Assembly: GCF_025947365.1 (NCBI RefSeq)
Contig: NZ_CP110012.1
Coordinates: forward strand, 3,038,001 to 3,102,000
Source of the DNA: Flavobacterium sp. N502540
GTDB lineage: Bacteria; Bacteroidota; Bacteroidia; Flavobacteriales; Flavobacteriaceae
Direction of reading: 5' to 3'
DNA: 64,000 nt
Part shown: in pieces, positions 20,461 to 29,045 of the stretch
How positions within the stretch are numbered: position 1 is the stretch's first letter
How the letters are laid out: each line of letters begins with the position of its first letter
Made by a program: the position numbers and the translations under genes
The notes under the pieces: generated by a model
Seen by the model: the letters and a program-made list of their open reading frames with translations, nothing else
Database searches by the model: none
Told to the model about the DNA's origin: nothing

Positions 20461-20619
20461 ATGAAAGATCGTAAACCGAAATGCAACTGCGCTAAAAGTG
20501 GCGTAATGTGCGCACTAAAATTAAGTTTAATCAAAAAGGGAGTGTCAGTATCTGACGCTGCTGAAAAAAATAAGGCAGTTTGTCCTTTAAAAGCAGTCGT
20601 ATTCAGTAATGTTTCTTAA
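20461..20619 (+). CDS. Small Cys-containing protein, 52 aa
   Basis: An ATG-started frame encodes 52 residues: a basic N terminus with CNC, then a third Cys six residues later (VMCALK) and a fourth near the C terminus (AVCPLK). Four Cys in such a short protein could bind a metal or form disulfides, but there is no signal peptide. It lies between the membrane-protein gene and the phosphopantetheinyl transferase, on the same strand. The 299 bases after it hold no further clear gene. Function unknown. Confidence 0.45.
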   Translation: MKDRKPKCNCAKSGVMCALKLSLIKKGVSVSDAAEKNKAVCPLKAVVFSNVS

Positions 20620-20918
20620 ACAGCAAGAAGAACCTCTAAAAATATAATTCAAAGTAAATAAATCGGCCATGACCAATCTTTTGAGATTTATGAGGCTTGA
20701 TTTAATCCGATCCGTAGATATTCCGTGAGAATATGAAACAGTTAAAAAATAATGGCATTGTTGCAAGTAAACACCGATGGCATTGTAAGCAGTACTGAGA
20801 GCAGTATTCAATTATATGAATGTATGATTGAAATTAAAAAAATATAAAATATTGGTAAAGTCTAATGCAAAATATACGGTGAGAAACTTCATTGTAAATT
20901 TTTATACACATTAATAGT

Positions 20919-21620
20919 ATGATGCAAAATTCGACACATTACTTAGCCTTTAATGATTTTGAATCCATTCCTAAAATAGATTTAAAAGAAGATGAATATT
21001 ACTTATTTCAGTATTCAAGTGATAGTAATCTTGATCAGGGTATTTTAAAATACTATCTGGAATTTTTACCTCAAAAGTTTAGACAGGAAGTACTTAAATA
21101 CAGAAGATGGGATGACAGATACAACTGTTTGTTTGGAAAACTAATGATTTGTATGGGATCTCACCTACTGGGAAACAACACATTTGAATTCGATAAAATT
21201 GTGAAAGACATTTATGGGAAACCTTATATGTTAGACAGCAGTTTTAATTTTAATATTTCACATAGCGGCAATACAGTTGTATGTGTTTTTAGCAAACAGG
21301 AAATAGGAGTTGATATTGAAGAAATCAATGAAATAAATTATTCCTTATTCGAAAATGTATTTTCCTCTCAGGAATTTGCAGAAATCAATCGTGATGGATT
21401 GGATAAGTTTTATGAATTCTGGACCAGAAAAGAATCAGTAATCAAGGCAATAGGAAAAGGAATGTCTATTCCGCTTACGGAGATTGAAATCAATAAAGAT
21501 TGTGTAAACTACGGTGAAGATACATGGTACACAAAGAGCTTTAAAATTGATAACAAGTTTTGTTCGATTACCACAAAGTACGATCAAATAAAATCCAGAC
21601 AAACCCACATCCTTTTTTAG
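20919..21620 (+). CDS. 4'-phosphopantetheinyl transferase, Sfp type
   Basis: A 233-residue Sfp/Gsp-family enzyme that moves the phosphopantetheine arm of CoA onto the carrier-domain serines of the NRPS and PKS proteins. Seen are FNISHSG, the magnesium-binding motif GVDIEE (Asp132) and FWTRKESVIKAIGKG, all diagnostic. Its place at the end of the biosynthetic block supports a dedicated activating enzyme. There are two adjacent ATG codons at 20919 and 20922; the first was used. Confidence 0.93.
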   Translation: MMQNSTHYLAFNDFESIPKIDLKEDEYYLFQYSSDSNLDQGILKYYLEFLPQKFRQEVLKYRRWDDRYNCLFGKLMICMGSHLLGNNTFEFDKIVKDIYGKPYMLDSSFNFNISHSGNTVVCVFSKQEIGVDIEEINEINYSLFENVFSSQEFAEINRDGLDKFYEFWTRKESVIKAIGKGMSIPLTEIEINKDCVNYGEDTWYTKSFKIDNKFCSITTKYDQIKSRQTHILF

Positions 21621-21736
21621 CAGCCTTTAAAGAGAATTGACCTTCTGCGTACTGATGATAGTCATCGCAGAAGGAATTTAAGGTTGCGCAGCTACTACAG
21701 GAAGAAAATAATTAAAAATAAAAATCGAACCTAATT

Positions 21737-22987
21737 ATGGAAAAATTATTACTTGAACTTGAAAGAGAAGTACTCCTGAAAGAATTATATGAAATGGATG
21801 AATGTCCACCATTAGGACATACTCCTGCTTTAATGCATGCCTATGTCATCCGACCGGAAAATCATGGAACCCCTTATCAGGCGTTTCAGCAAGAAGTGGT
21901 TAAAACCCCTAAATTGGGATTTAATGAAGTTCTCGTTAAAGTGATGGCTGCCGGAGTAAATTACAATGGCCTTTGGGCCGGATTAGGGGAACCAGCTTCG
22001 CCAACGGCATTTCACGGCAAGGATTTCCATATTGCAGGAAGTGATGCATCCGGAATAGTATGGGAAATCGGAGAAGGACTAAAGAATAATCCGGAATTTA
22101 AATTTAAAGTTGGAGATGAAGTCATCGTACACTGCGGACAAACCTGTGGCATATGTCAGGAATGTAACGGAGGTAATCCGATGTTATGCGAATCTCAGAA
22201 GATATGGGGCTACGAAACCCCTTATGGTTCCTTTGCACAGTATACCAAAGTTCGTGCACAACAATTACTTCAAAAACCCCAACACTTAACCTGGGCAGAA
22301 GCAGGAGGATATATGCTGACTTACGCCACCGTTTGGAGAATGCTTTACGGATTTGCTCCAAACGATTTGAAACCCGGAACCAATGTACTGGTATGGGGTG
22401 GAAGTGGAGGTTTGGGAGCTTCCGCTATTCAGTTAATTAAATTGGCAGGAGCAAATGCGGTTGCCGTTACTTCAAGCGATGAACGCGGAGAAAAATGCCT
22501 CGAGCTTGGAGCTGTCGGTTATATTAATCGGAAAAAGTTCAATTGCTGGGGAGCTTTACCTGACATTGGTAATAAAGAAGAATACAAAGAATACTTAAAA
22601 GAAGTCAGGAAATTTGGAAGCGCCATTTGGGACATATTAGGAAAAAAAGTCAATCCAGATATTGTTATCGACCACATTGGCTCACAAACCCTTCCCGTAA
22701 GTACCTATGTTGTAAAATCAGGAGGTATGGTTGTTTTCTGCGGAGCTACATCAGGATTTAATATGTCTTTTGATGCCTCATTCGTCTGGATGCGACAAAA
22801 AAGAATACAAGGCTCTCATTTTGCATCCCTGTCTGAATTGTATCATGCGAATCAACTGATCTTGCAGAAAAAATTTCATCCTGTTATATCCGATGTGTTT
22901 ACCTGGGACGAACTGCCTTTAGCACATCAAAAAATGCTTGATAATAGTGTTGAATATGGAAACATTGTCATTAATCTTGCTTCGTAA
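21737..22987 (+). CDS. ccr: Crotonyl-CoA carboxylase/reductase, supplier of alkylmalonyl-CoA
   Basis: A 416-residue zinc-free medium-chain dehydrogenase/reductase with the extended N terminus typical of CCR. Members reduce an enoyl-CoA with NADPH and fix CO2 to give ethylmalonyl-CoA or longer alkylmalonyl-CoA extenders. Visible are AGVNYNGLWAGLGEP (with the Asn implicated in CO2 binding), the CGxC-containing segment HCGQTCGICQEC, WGYETPYGSFAQY (with the conserved Glu), the nucleotide-binding WGGSGGLGASA and the late GSHFAS with the conserved His. The residue roles are from memory of the Kitasatospora enzyme. Located directly after the phosphopantetheinyl transferase gene and before a terminator, it probably feeds the PKS acyltransferase of this cluster. 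A role in the general ethylmalonyl-CoA pathway is possible but unusual for Flavobacterium. Confidence 0.88.
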   Translation: MEKLLLELEREVLLKELYEMDECPPLGHTPALMHAYVIRPENHGTPYQAFQQEVVKTPKLGFNEVLVKVMAAGVNYNGLWAGLGEPASPTAFHGKDFHIAGSDASGIVWEIGEGLKNNPEFKFKVGDEVIVHCGQTCGICQECNGGNPMLCESQKIWGYETPYGSFAQYTKVRAQQLLQKPQHLTWAEAGGYMLTYATVWRMLYGFAPNDLKPGTNVLVWGGSGGLGASAIQLIKLAGANAVAVTSSDERGEKCLELGAVGYINRKKFNCWGALPDIGNKEEYKEYLKEVRKFGSAIWDILGKKVNPDIVIDHIGSQTLPVSTYVVKSGGMVVFCGATSGFNMSFDASFVWMRQKRIQGSHFASLSELYHANQLILQKKFHPVISDVFTWDELPLAHQKMLDNSVEYGNIVINLAS

Positions 22988-23044
22988 TAAAACGGCACGA
23001 AGTTATTTTTATACCAAAACAAACATCTAAAACAAAATAAATCG

Positions 23045-23080
23045 AAACCTCCAAAATCGTATGATTCTGGAGGTTTTTTT
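23045..23080 (+). terminator. Rho-independent terminator after the biosynthetic cluster
   Basis: A 14-bp stem with one mismatch (23045-23058 with 23063-23076) and a 4-base loop runs into a T tract. It lies about 60 bases after the CCR stop and marks the likely end of the biosynthetic transcription unit. The rest of the gap to 23382 shows nothing clear. Confidence 0.85.
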
Positions 23081-23382
23081 ATGCGCAGTAACGATTTTTT
23101 GGACGTGATCTGTTTTATTCGGAAGCGGTTACAGCAACAGTAATTGTTTAGAACAGAAAAGAGTTTTCAAGAACATTCAAAAGACATAATATGCAAAAAA
23201 TAGTACCTCTTTTAAATTGTCGGTTTTTACTGCGATTGCATTTTTTCTTCACAAAAAAACTTTATCTTGGCAGAGAAAATAGAGTCTTTTTCTTCTGTAA
23301 ATCCGGCTGATAACAGAGCCTGAAGGTATTTATTAGAATCAGAGATTATAAAACAATAAACCGTACCAAAAAACAGATAAGA

Positions 23383-24414
23383 ATGTTATCATCACATGAA
23401 TTGTTATTCTTTTTTAGTGCCTTAGGAGCTTTTAATGGTTTCCTGCTTTCCTTATATTTTGCGGTAAATGCCAAAAAGAAAATTTTTGCAAACTATTTTT
23501 TATCCTTACTGTTATTGGTATTAAGTATCAGAATTATAAAATCGGTTTTCTTTTATTTTAATCCTCACTTATCGAATACTTTTATTCAAATCGGACTTTC
23601 GGCCTGCATTCTTATTGGCCCTTTTTTATTTTTATATCTCAGATCCTACCGTCCCTATTCCAAATCAGTCTGGATTACACATACAATACCTTATTTGGTG
23701 ATCATGGCAATTCTGGGAAGTTTTTATTCTTATGTAGAGCATCCTCAAATCTGGCGTATGTGGATTGTAAAAGCCATTTATCTTCAATGGCTGGTTTATA
23801 TCAGTTTCTCTTTTAAATACATTCAGCCAATCCTTCAGAAAATCAAAGAGAAGGAGAGTTTAAAGAAGTTAGAAGTATGGTTCCTTAGCATCTATTTTGG
23901 AGTAGCTCTGGTTTGGGCAGCCTATACTTTCGCAGCATACACTTCTTATATCGTTGGATCATTATCCTTTACCTTTATTTTATACCTGATCATTTTACTT
24001 TTAATTTACGGAAATAGCCAGGAAACTACCTTCTTTCAGGAAAAAGAGAGATACAAAAACAAAAGCATTGATAAAGAGACATTAGATCTGATTGGTCAAA
24101 AATTTTCTGTTATAGTAGAAAAAGAACTTTTTTTAAATTCCAATTTCACTTTAGAAGAAGCCGCAAAAGAATTGAAAGTAACCAAACATATTTTATCACA
24201 ATATGTAAATGAAGTAGTAGGTAAATCCTTCTCCAGTCTCATTAAAGAATACAGAATCGAGAAAGCAAAAGAGTTATTAGAAACCGAAAAAAACTATACC
24301 ATTGAAAGTTTAGGTTATGATAGCGGTTTCAATTCTAAATCAACTTTTTTCACCGCCTTTAAGAAACAAACCGGATTAACCCCCACCGAATATCAAAAAC
24401 TGCATTCCAAATGA
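23383..24414 (+). CDS. Membrane-anchored AraC-family transcription regulator
   Basis: A 343-residue protein. About seven hydrophobic segments fill residues 5-220, and an AraC-type double helix-turn-helix fills about 235-340 (LEEAAKELKVTKHILSQYVNE, then the second helix pair ESLGYDSGFNSKSTFFTAFKK ending TGLTPTEY). This fusion is common in Flavobacteria, where it senses a signal at the membrane. Two lumazine-binding-type genes follow on the same strand and may be its targets. It lies beyond the terminator of the biosynthetic cluster, so a direct link to the NRPS genes is not shown. Confidence 0.92.
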   Translation: MLSSHELLFFFSALGAFNGFLLSLYFAVNAKKKIFANYFLSLLLLVLSIRIIKSVFFYFNPHLSNTFIQIGLSACILIGPFLFLYLRSYRPYSKSVWITHTIPYLVIMAILGSFYSYVEHPQIWRMWIVKAIYLQWLVYISFSFKYIQPILQKIKEKESLKKLEVWFLSIYFGVALVWAAYTFAAYTSYIVGSLSFTFILYLIILLLIYGNSQETTFFQEKERYKNKSIDKETLDLIGQKFSVIVEKELFLNSNFTLEEAAKELKVTKHILSQYVNEVVGKSFSSLIKEYRIEKAKELLETEKNYTIESLGYDSGFNSKSTFFTAFKKQTGLTPTEYQKLHSK

Positions 24415-24517
24415 GTTCTAATTTATAGATTGAGACTTCAGTTTTATAATCTAAACCCTGTAAACTAAGACGATACCGGACATTTGCATTCATTATTAAT
24501 AACCTAAAAAATTAAAA

Positions 24518-24979
24518 ATGAAAAAAGTGTTTTTGTTTATCGGATTAAGTCTGTTGTTTTTTAAATCAAATGCCCAAAGTCAAAATACTACTGATGACTG
24601 GAGTTTGATTCAAAAAACACTAAATCTCTACATAGATGGTCAGGCCACTGGCGACTCTGTTAAAGTAGGTCAGTCATTTCACAGTTCCTGGCAGCTGAAA
24701 GGCTTCAGAGAAAAAGAATTCATAGTTGTTCCCAAATCGAAGTATCTGGTAGGATATAAAAAACGTGATGTTAAACCGGATAATTGGTCAGGCCGCATCG
24801 TTTCTATTGATTTTACCAATAATGCTGCCAGCGCCAAAGTAGAGATCAGCACTGCAAAACTATTGTTTGTAGATTATTTCAATCTTCTGAAAACAGATCA
24901 GGGCTGGTTTATTGTAGATAAAATTTCAACCCGTACTCCTCACAAAATGGTTGAACCAGAAGTAAAACCAAAAGGATAA
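24518..24979 (+). CDS. Secreted NTF2-like (putative lumazine-binding) protein
   Basis: A 153-residue protein with a signal peptide (residues 1-20, ending SNAQ), then one NTF2-like alpha/beta domain of the lumazine-binding type (LNLYIDGQATGD, RIVSIDFTNNAASAKVEIS, DYFNLLKTDQGWFIVDK). These are periplasmic or extracellular ligand-binding proteins of unclear role. The same domain occurs at the C terminus of the next gene, 43 bases downstream, so the two probably share a substrate or partner. Confidence 0.82.
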   Translation: MKKVFLFIGLSLLFFKSNAQSQNTTDDWSLIQKTLNLYIDGQATGDSVKVGQSFHSSWQLKGFREKEFIVVPKSKYLVGYKKRDVKPDNWSGRIVSIDFTNNAASAKVEISTAKLLFVDYFNLLKTDQGWFIVDKISTRTPHKMVEPEVKPKG

Positions 24980-25022
24980 TCCAGTGCTTTTGTTCAAACT
25001 AAAACCGATAATCTCCAGAAAA

Positions 25023-26156
25023 ATGTTAAAAATAATCGTTTTATCATTAGTTTTTACGGGGCTGTATCCTCAAAGTATTCACGCGCAAAAAAATATACTA
25101 TTTGTCACCTCAAATCAGGATTTTTATGGCAATACGAAAATAAGCACATCCAATCACTTTGAAGAAATAGTAATTCCTTACGACATATTCACAAAAGCAG
25201 GCTATAAGGTTGATTTTATAAGTCCGAAAGGTGGAGCAATTCCTATTGGATATATTAACACTTCGGACAGTATTCAAAAAAAATATTTATACGACAGTTG
25301 GTTTATGAGCAAATTGAAACATACCGGAAAACCTGAAGAAGTTACGGCTAATGATTATTCCGCAATATTCTATACGGGTGGAGGTGCCGCAATGTTTGGT
25401 GTAGCCGAAAACCAGACCATTCAGAAATTGGCAGGAGCAATCTATAAAAAAAATGGAATTATCTCCACGATTTGCCACGGAACAGCGGGAATTGCTTATT
25501 TGAAAGACGAGAACGGAGTTTCACTTTATGCGGGACGAAAAATCACCGGTTTTCCCGATGAATTTGAAAGTAAAGAGATGGCCTATTACAAAACATTTCC
25601 TTTCTCTATCAATAAAGCAATCATAGGTAATAAAGGAAACTTTGTTTATTCAGAAAAAGGAAGAGATGCTTTTTATATAACAGATGGCAGGTTTGTAACC
25701 GGGCAGGATCCTACTTCAGGTACCAAAGTGGCCAATGAAGTAGTAAGATTAATCAGGGAAAACGATAAGGAGACAGGAAAAAATATGGTAAAAAGCGACT
25801 TTGATCAAATCACCGATGTCCTTTTTGACTACATTGAAGGTACGGCAGAAGGACAGCCCGAAAGACTGCGAAAAGCCTTCCATCCCAATTTTAATTTGTA
25901 CACAGTAACCAATGATACGCTGTGGACACGTTCCGGTAAACAATACATCGCTAACATAAAAACAGGGGAAAAATTAAACCGAATCGGACGCATTCTTGAT
26001 ATTGATATGGAGAAAGATGTCGCAATTGCGAAAGTAGAAATTAAAGTACCCAATTGGCGCACTTTTACAGATTACTTTCTAATTCTTAAATACGAAGGAA
26101 ACTGGAGAATAGTACATAAAAGCTACAGTTGGAGAGCTATTCCTAAAAAAGAATAA
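25023..26156 (+). CDS. DJ-1/PfpI-family protein fused to an NTF2-like domain
   Basis: The ATG at 25023 is chosen over an upstream GTG at 24984 because it gives a clean signal peptide (MLKIIVLSLVF to HAQK). The protein has 377 residues. Residues about 20-250 form a DJ-1/PfpI glutamine-amidotransferase-like domain with nucleophile Cys151 in STICHGTAG and an acidic site near FYTGGGAAMFG. The last ~120 residues repeat the NTF2/lumazine-binding fold of the previous gene (FDYIEGTAEGQPERLRKAFH). Such proteins are related to Hsp31-type chaperones or glyoxalases, but the exported, fused form has no firm function. Confidence 0.85.
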   Translation: MLKIIVLSLVFTGLYPQSIHAQKNILFVTSNQDFYGNTKISTSNHFEEIVIPYDIFTKAGYKVDFISPKGGAIPIGYINTSDSIQKKYLYDSWFMSKLKHTGKPEEVTANDYSAIFYTGGGAAMFGVAENQTIQKLAGAIYKKNGIISTICHGTAGIAYLKDENGVSLYAGRKITGFPDEFESKEMAYYKTFPFSINKAIIGNKGNFVYSEKGRDAFYITDGRFVTGQDPTSGTKVANEVVRLIRENDKETGKNMVKSDFDQITDVLFDYIEGTAEGQPERLRKAFHPNFNLYTVTNDTLWTRSGKQYIANIKTGEKLNRIGRILDIDMEKDVAIAKVEIKVPNWRTFTDYFLILKYEGNWRIVHKSYSWRAIPKKE

Positions 26157-26274
26157 ACCATAAAAAACATCCGCTAACCGCAGTTTGATCAAATAAGGTA
26201 ATCAAAAAAACAGGATTTTTTTCGATTAAATATATTGGGGTAAATTAAAAAGTTAAATATCCTGAAAACCGATA

Positions 26275-26289
26275 TTTTGGCAAACTGCA
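26275..26289 (+). repeat. Direct repeat copy 1 (15 bp)
   Basis: TTTTGGCAAACTGCA occurs here and again in the same orientation at 39458-39472, each in an intergenic region and each followed a few bases later by TAGT. It might be an attachment or insertion scar or a shared regulatory motif. Confidence 0.4.
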
Positions 26290-26368
26290 ACTAGTGGGAG
26301 TATTACGTATTAACAGAGATGAGGTCTCCGAAAATAGTTCAAAAACGAACTAAAAACAATCAGATCCT

Positions 26369-27421
26369 ATGATAAATAGATTTTTATTGATCCTAATTTT
26401 AAGTTCATTTTGGGCAATAAATTTAGAGGCACAAGTTAAAAACAACAAAAAAATTGACGCATATATAGAAGAAATTAAAAAGCAGTACAAGATTCCGGGC
26501 TTGGCTTTGGCTGTAGTAAAGAATGGAGTACTGATTCACAAAAGAAATTACGGACTGGCAAATATCGAAATGAGGGTTCCGGTAACCGATAAAACGCTAT
26601 TTCCCTTATTTTCGACCACAAAAGTAATGTCAGTTGTAGCAGTTTATCAATTAATCGAACAAAATAAGCTGTCATTGGAGAACACTATTTCAGATTTTGT
26701 AGAAGATTTACCCGAGAGCTGGAAGAAGGTGAAAATTAAAAATCTCCTAACACATTCATCGGGATTGCCCGACATCGTCGGATACACGGACAGTAAAGAA
26801 GAGGATGCAAAACAAAAAGTATATGACGATACCATAAAGTTCAGCCCGGGAAAACAATTTGATTACAACCAAACCAACTTTTGGCTTTTAAATCGCATAG
26901 TTCAAAAAGTAACCCGAAAAAAGTTAAGTGAATATATCCTAGAAACTCAGTTTCCTTTATCACAAAAAGAATCCGTCTTTGAAGGTAATAATTTAAAAGT
27001 CGTTGAAAATTTAACCTATGGCTATGTCAATACAGCAAATAGTAGACAGATTTTAAAAAGAAACTGGAACTTTCCGGAATATGAATACGGAGCTGCTGCC
27101 CTTAATTTAACGCTTGATGCATTTGTAGAATGGAATAGGAAACTGGACAGCAACGAATTTATCTCAGAGCAAACGAAAGTTCAATTGTTAAAACCCTTTG
27201 ATTACGAAGTTAAAAGGGATTTTACTTATGGACTAGACTTCATAAAAGTTAAAGGAGAAGTATCGTATGGTTTTTCTGGTGGCGTGTCCACAGCTTTCAG
27301 GAAATTCCCCGACAAAAAACTAACTATAATTCTTCTGGCAAACGGGATGTTTATACCCACCGACAAATTAAATGGAATAAACGAAGTGGTAAACAATATT
27401 GCAAGTATTGCCTCTCCATAA
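26369..27421 (+). CDS. Secreted class C beta-lactamase-family serine hydrolase
   Basis: A 350-residue protein with a signal peptide (residues 1-21, ending NLEAQ) and a beta-lactamase/D,D-peptidase fold (MEROPS S12 type). The SxxK motif is STTK (Ser82, Lys85), the Tyr-x-Asn region is FDYNQTN, and the usual third motif is replaced by FSGG. Substrates of this family range from peptidoglycan and D-peptides to esters. ClbP-type prodrug peptidases also belong here, but this gene is separated from the NRPS operon by a terminator and a regulator, so no link is claimed. Confidence 0.88.
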   Translation: MINRFLLILILSSFWAINLEAQVKNNKKIDAYIEEIKKQYKIPGLALAVVKNGVLIHKRNYGLANIEMRVPVTDKTLFPLFSTTKVMSVVAVYQLIEQNKLSLENTISDFVEDLPESWKKVKIKNLLTHSSGLPDIVGYTDSKEEDAKQKVYDDTIKFSPGKQFDYNQTNFWLLNRIVQKVTRKKLSEYILETQFPLSQKESVFEGNNLKVVENLTYGYVNTANSRQILKRNWNFPEYEYGAAALNLTLDAFVEWNRKLDSNEFISEQTKVQLLKPFDYEVKRDFTYGLDFIKVKGEVSYGFSGGVSTAFRKFPDKKLTIILLANGMFIPTDKLNGINEVVNNIASIASP

Positions 27422-27683
27422 CTTTGATGTTTTTACCGTTTAGGGATTTGTTTTACTCAGGTTGAGATTTTTTTTGGAAAAGTAATTTAATCCTTCCATT
27501 TTGGATGGATGATCGTATCATTTTGAGAGGCATTGGTAAGTGGAGAAATATGCTTTTTATTTTAGTTGTTTGTTAGTCAGTGTTTTGCTTTTTTTAAAAG
27601 TGTTTTGGCATATCAATTGTTTTTAAAATGCAAATCGGAATACCGATACTAACAGGTGTAAAACAATATAAATTAGCGAAGCC

Positions 27684-27830
27684 ATGAATGAAGATAAAAT
27701 AAGAAAGAAAAAAATAAAGAAATTAGGCATATCAAATAAAGCGATTCGGCAAAAAGACAGAGTTATCAATTTAATGGTCTTTACTACGATTTTTTTTATT
27801 GCACTTTTAATGATTTCACAAATAGTGTAA
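27684..27830 (+). CDS. Small basic single-pass membrane protein, 48 aa
   Basis: An ATG-started frame encodes a highly basic N-terminal half (MNEDKIRKKKIKKLG) followed by one hydrophobic helix (about residues 29-46). It is closely followed by a terminator, which supports a real transcript. Similar short Lys-rich single-pass proteins are common and uncharacterised in Flavobacteria. The 262 bases before it hold nothing recognisable. Confidence 0.55.
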   Translation: MNEDKIRKKKIKKLGISNKAIRQKDRVINLMVFTTIFFIALLMISQIV

Positions 27831-27850
27831 GTGCCATTTAATTTGGAGAT

Positions 27851-27892
27851 AAAAAAGTAAAATTTTCAGTAATTGAGAGTTTTACTTTTTTT
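27851..27892 (+). terminator. Terminator after the small membrane protein gene
   Basis: An A-rich arm beginning at 27851 pairs with the T-rich arm GTTTTACTTTTTT beginning at 27879, followed by more T, some 20 bases after the stop codon. The stem is AT-rich but long and nearly perfect. Confidence 0.6.
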
Positions 27893-27935
27893 GTTTTTAA
27901 ATAGAACGCAGATCAAAAAGATCTTTATAGTTGTT

Positions 27936-27979
27936 GTCTCAAAATGATAAAAAACAGATCATTTTGAGACGTTTTTTTT
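27936..27979 (+). terminator. Perfect 13-bp terminator hairpin
   Basis: GTCTCAAAATGAT (27936-27948) pairs exactly with ATCATTTTGAGAC (27958-27970) across a 9-base loop and runs into eight T. It is a second terminator in the same gap, giving strong isolation of the downstream GNAT gene. Confidence 0.85.
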
Positions 27980-28030
27980 GCGTTCAAAAAATACTCTTGC
28001 ATTATAACATCTAAGATTTACAGGGGTTTG

Positions 28031-28064
28031 ATACCAATTGGAAATTATAAAGAATTATTGGTAT
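28031..28064. promoter_or_regulatory. Inverted repeat upstream of the GNAT gene
   Basis: ATACCAAT at 28031 and ATTGGTAT ending at 28064 form an 8-bp inverted repeat with an 18-base spacer, about 80 bases before the next start codon. This fits a dimeric repressor site, but no regulator is identified. Confidence 0.3.
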
Positions 28065-28145
28065 ACAAGTTGGATGTAACGATTTGTATTTCTATCCTTT
28101 TTGAGGAATAAAAACAGTAACAAATAAGATCTATACTAAACGATT

Positions 28146-28805
28146 ATGAGAACCTTAACCTATAAAATAGAACCTATTAAAAGACATTTTACGTTTTCAA
28201 CCCTGGTAAAAAAACAACAAGCATCTTTACTCCTTAAAGAAGCGGTAGAAATTCCCGATTTTAGTATTGAAAAAGCCAGACCTGTGCATACTTTTTGGAT
28301 AAAAGAAATTTGTGAAGTAACACTTGCATCAGCCATAGCTCGCGGAACCGGGATTTCCGGTCGTTCTCCCGAGTTTCTTGAAACCAAAATGAAAAAGGGA
28401 GAGGCAGTCATAGCCTTCACCTCAGACGGAAGGTGGGCGGGGTTTTCATTTATCTCCTCCTGGGAAAATGGAAAGTATGTTTCTAATTCCGGATTGATCG
28501 TCGCTCCTGAGTTCAGACACACCGGACTTGCTAAAAGAATTAAAACAAAAATTTTTGAACTCAGCCGCGAGAAATACCCCAATGCCCGTATATTCAGCCT
28601 GAGTACAGGCCTTGCTGTCATGAAAATGAACCATGAACTCGGTTTTGAACCGGTCACTTATTCAGAACTGACTACCGACGAAATGTTTTGGGAAAATTGT
28701 AAATCCTGCGTAAACTGCCCAATACTGATAAACAAGGACAAGAAAAATTGTTTATGTACAGCCATGCTTTACGATCCAAAGAAAAATGAAATGACGACAG
28801 ATTAA
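28146..28805 (+). CDS. GNAT-family N-acetyltransferase with C-terminal Cys cluster
   Basis: A 219-residue protein. A GNAT fold covers about residues 45-185, with the acetyl-CoA-binding segment VAPEFRHTGLAKRIK. The C terminus has a Cys cluster (NCKSCVNCP, then NCLCTAM) that could bind zinc. As I recall, this arrangement resembles the N-acetyltransferase at the head of Bacteroidota arginine operons, next to argininosuccinate synthase, but no arginine genes lie here, so it may be an orphan paralogue. The substrate is unknown. The next 240 bases contain nothing convincing. Confidence 0.8.
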   Translation: MRTLTYKIEPIKRHFTFSTLVKKQQASLLLKEAVEIPDFSIEKARPVHTFWIKEICEVTLASAIARGTGISGRSPEFLETKMKKGEAVIAFTSDGRWAGFSFISSWENGKYVSNSGLIVAPEFRHTGLAKRIKTKIFELSREKYPNARIFSLSTGLAVMKMNHELGFEPVTYSELTTDEMFWENCKSCVNCPILINKDKKNCLCTAMLYDPKKNEMTTD

Positions 28806-29045
28806 ATACAAAATTTAGAAGTCATGTAATAATCAATAAATTGTGATACAAGTAGTACAGATATTGCCTGCAGTTTTAACCGTGGGAGCACAAACAATTT
28901 TCAAGATGCATTTTTTTGGTAAAGCATTATAAAAGACAAAAAAAAACCCGAAGGCTATTTTTAATTTCTCAACGACAATAGTATAAATCGCTGATTTCTA
29001 TGGAAATGTTAGATGGAATAATTAACCAGCAACACATCTGATACA

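Noticed and set aside
24984..25022. GTG start for the DJ-1/NTF2 protein
   Set aside because: The downstream ATG begins a clean signal peptide.
26369..27421. ClbP-like prodrug peptidase for the NRPS product
   Set aside because: It is an S12 hydrolase, but terminators and a regulator separate it from the cluster and no extra C-terminal membrane helices are seen.
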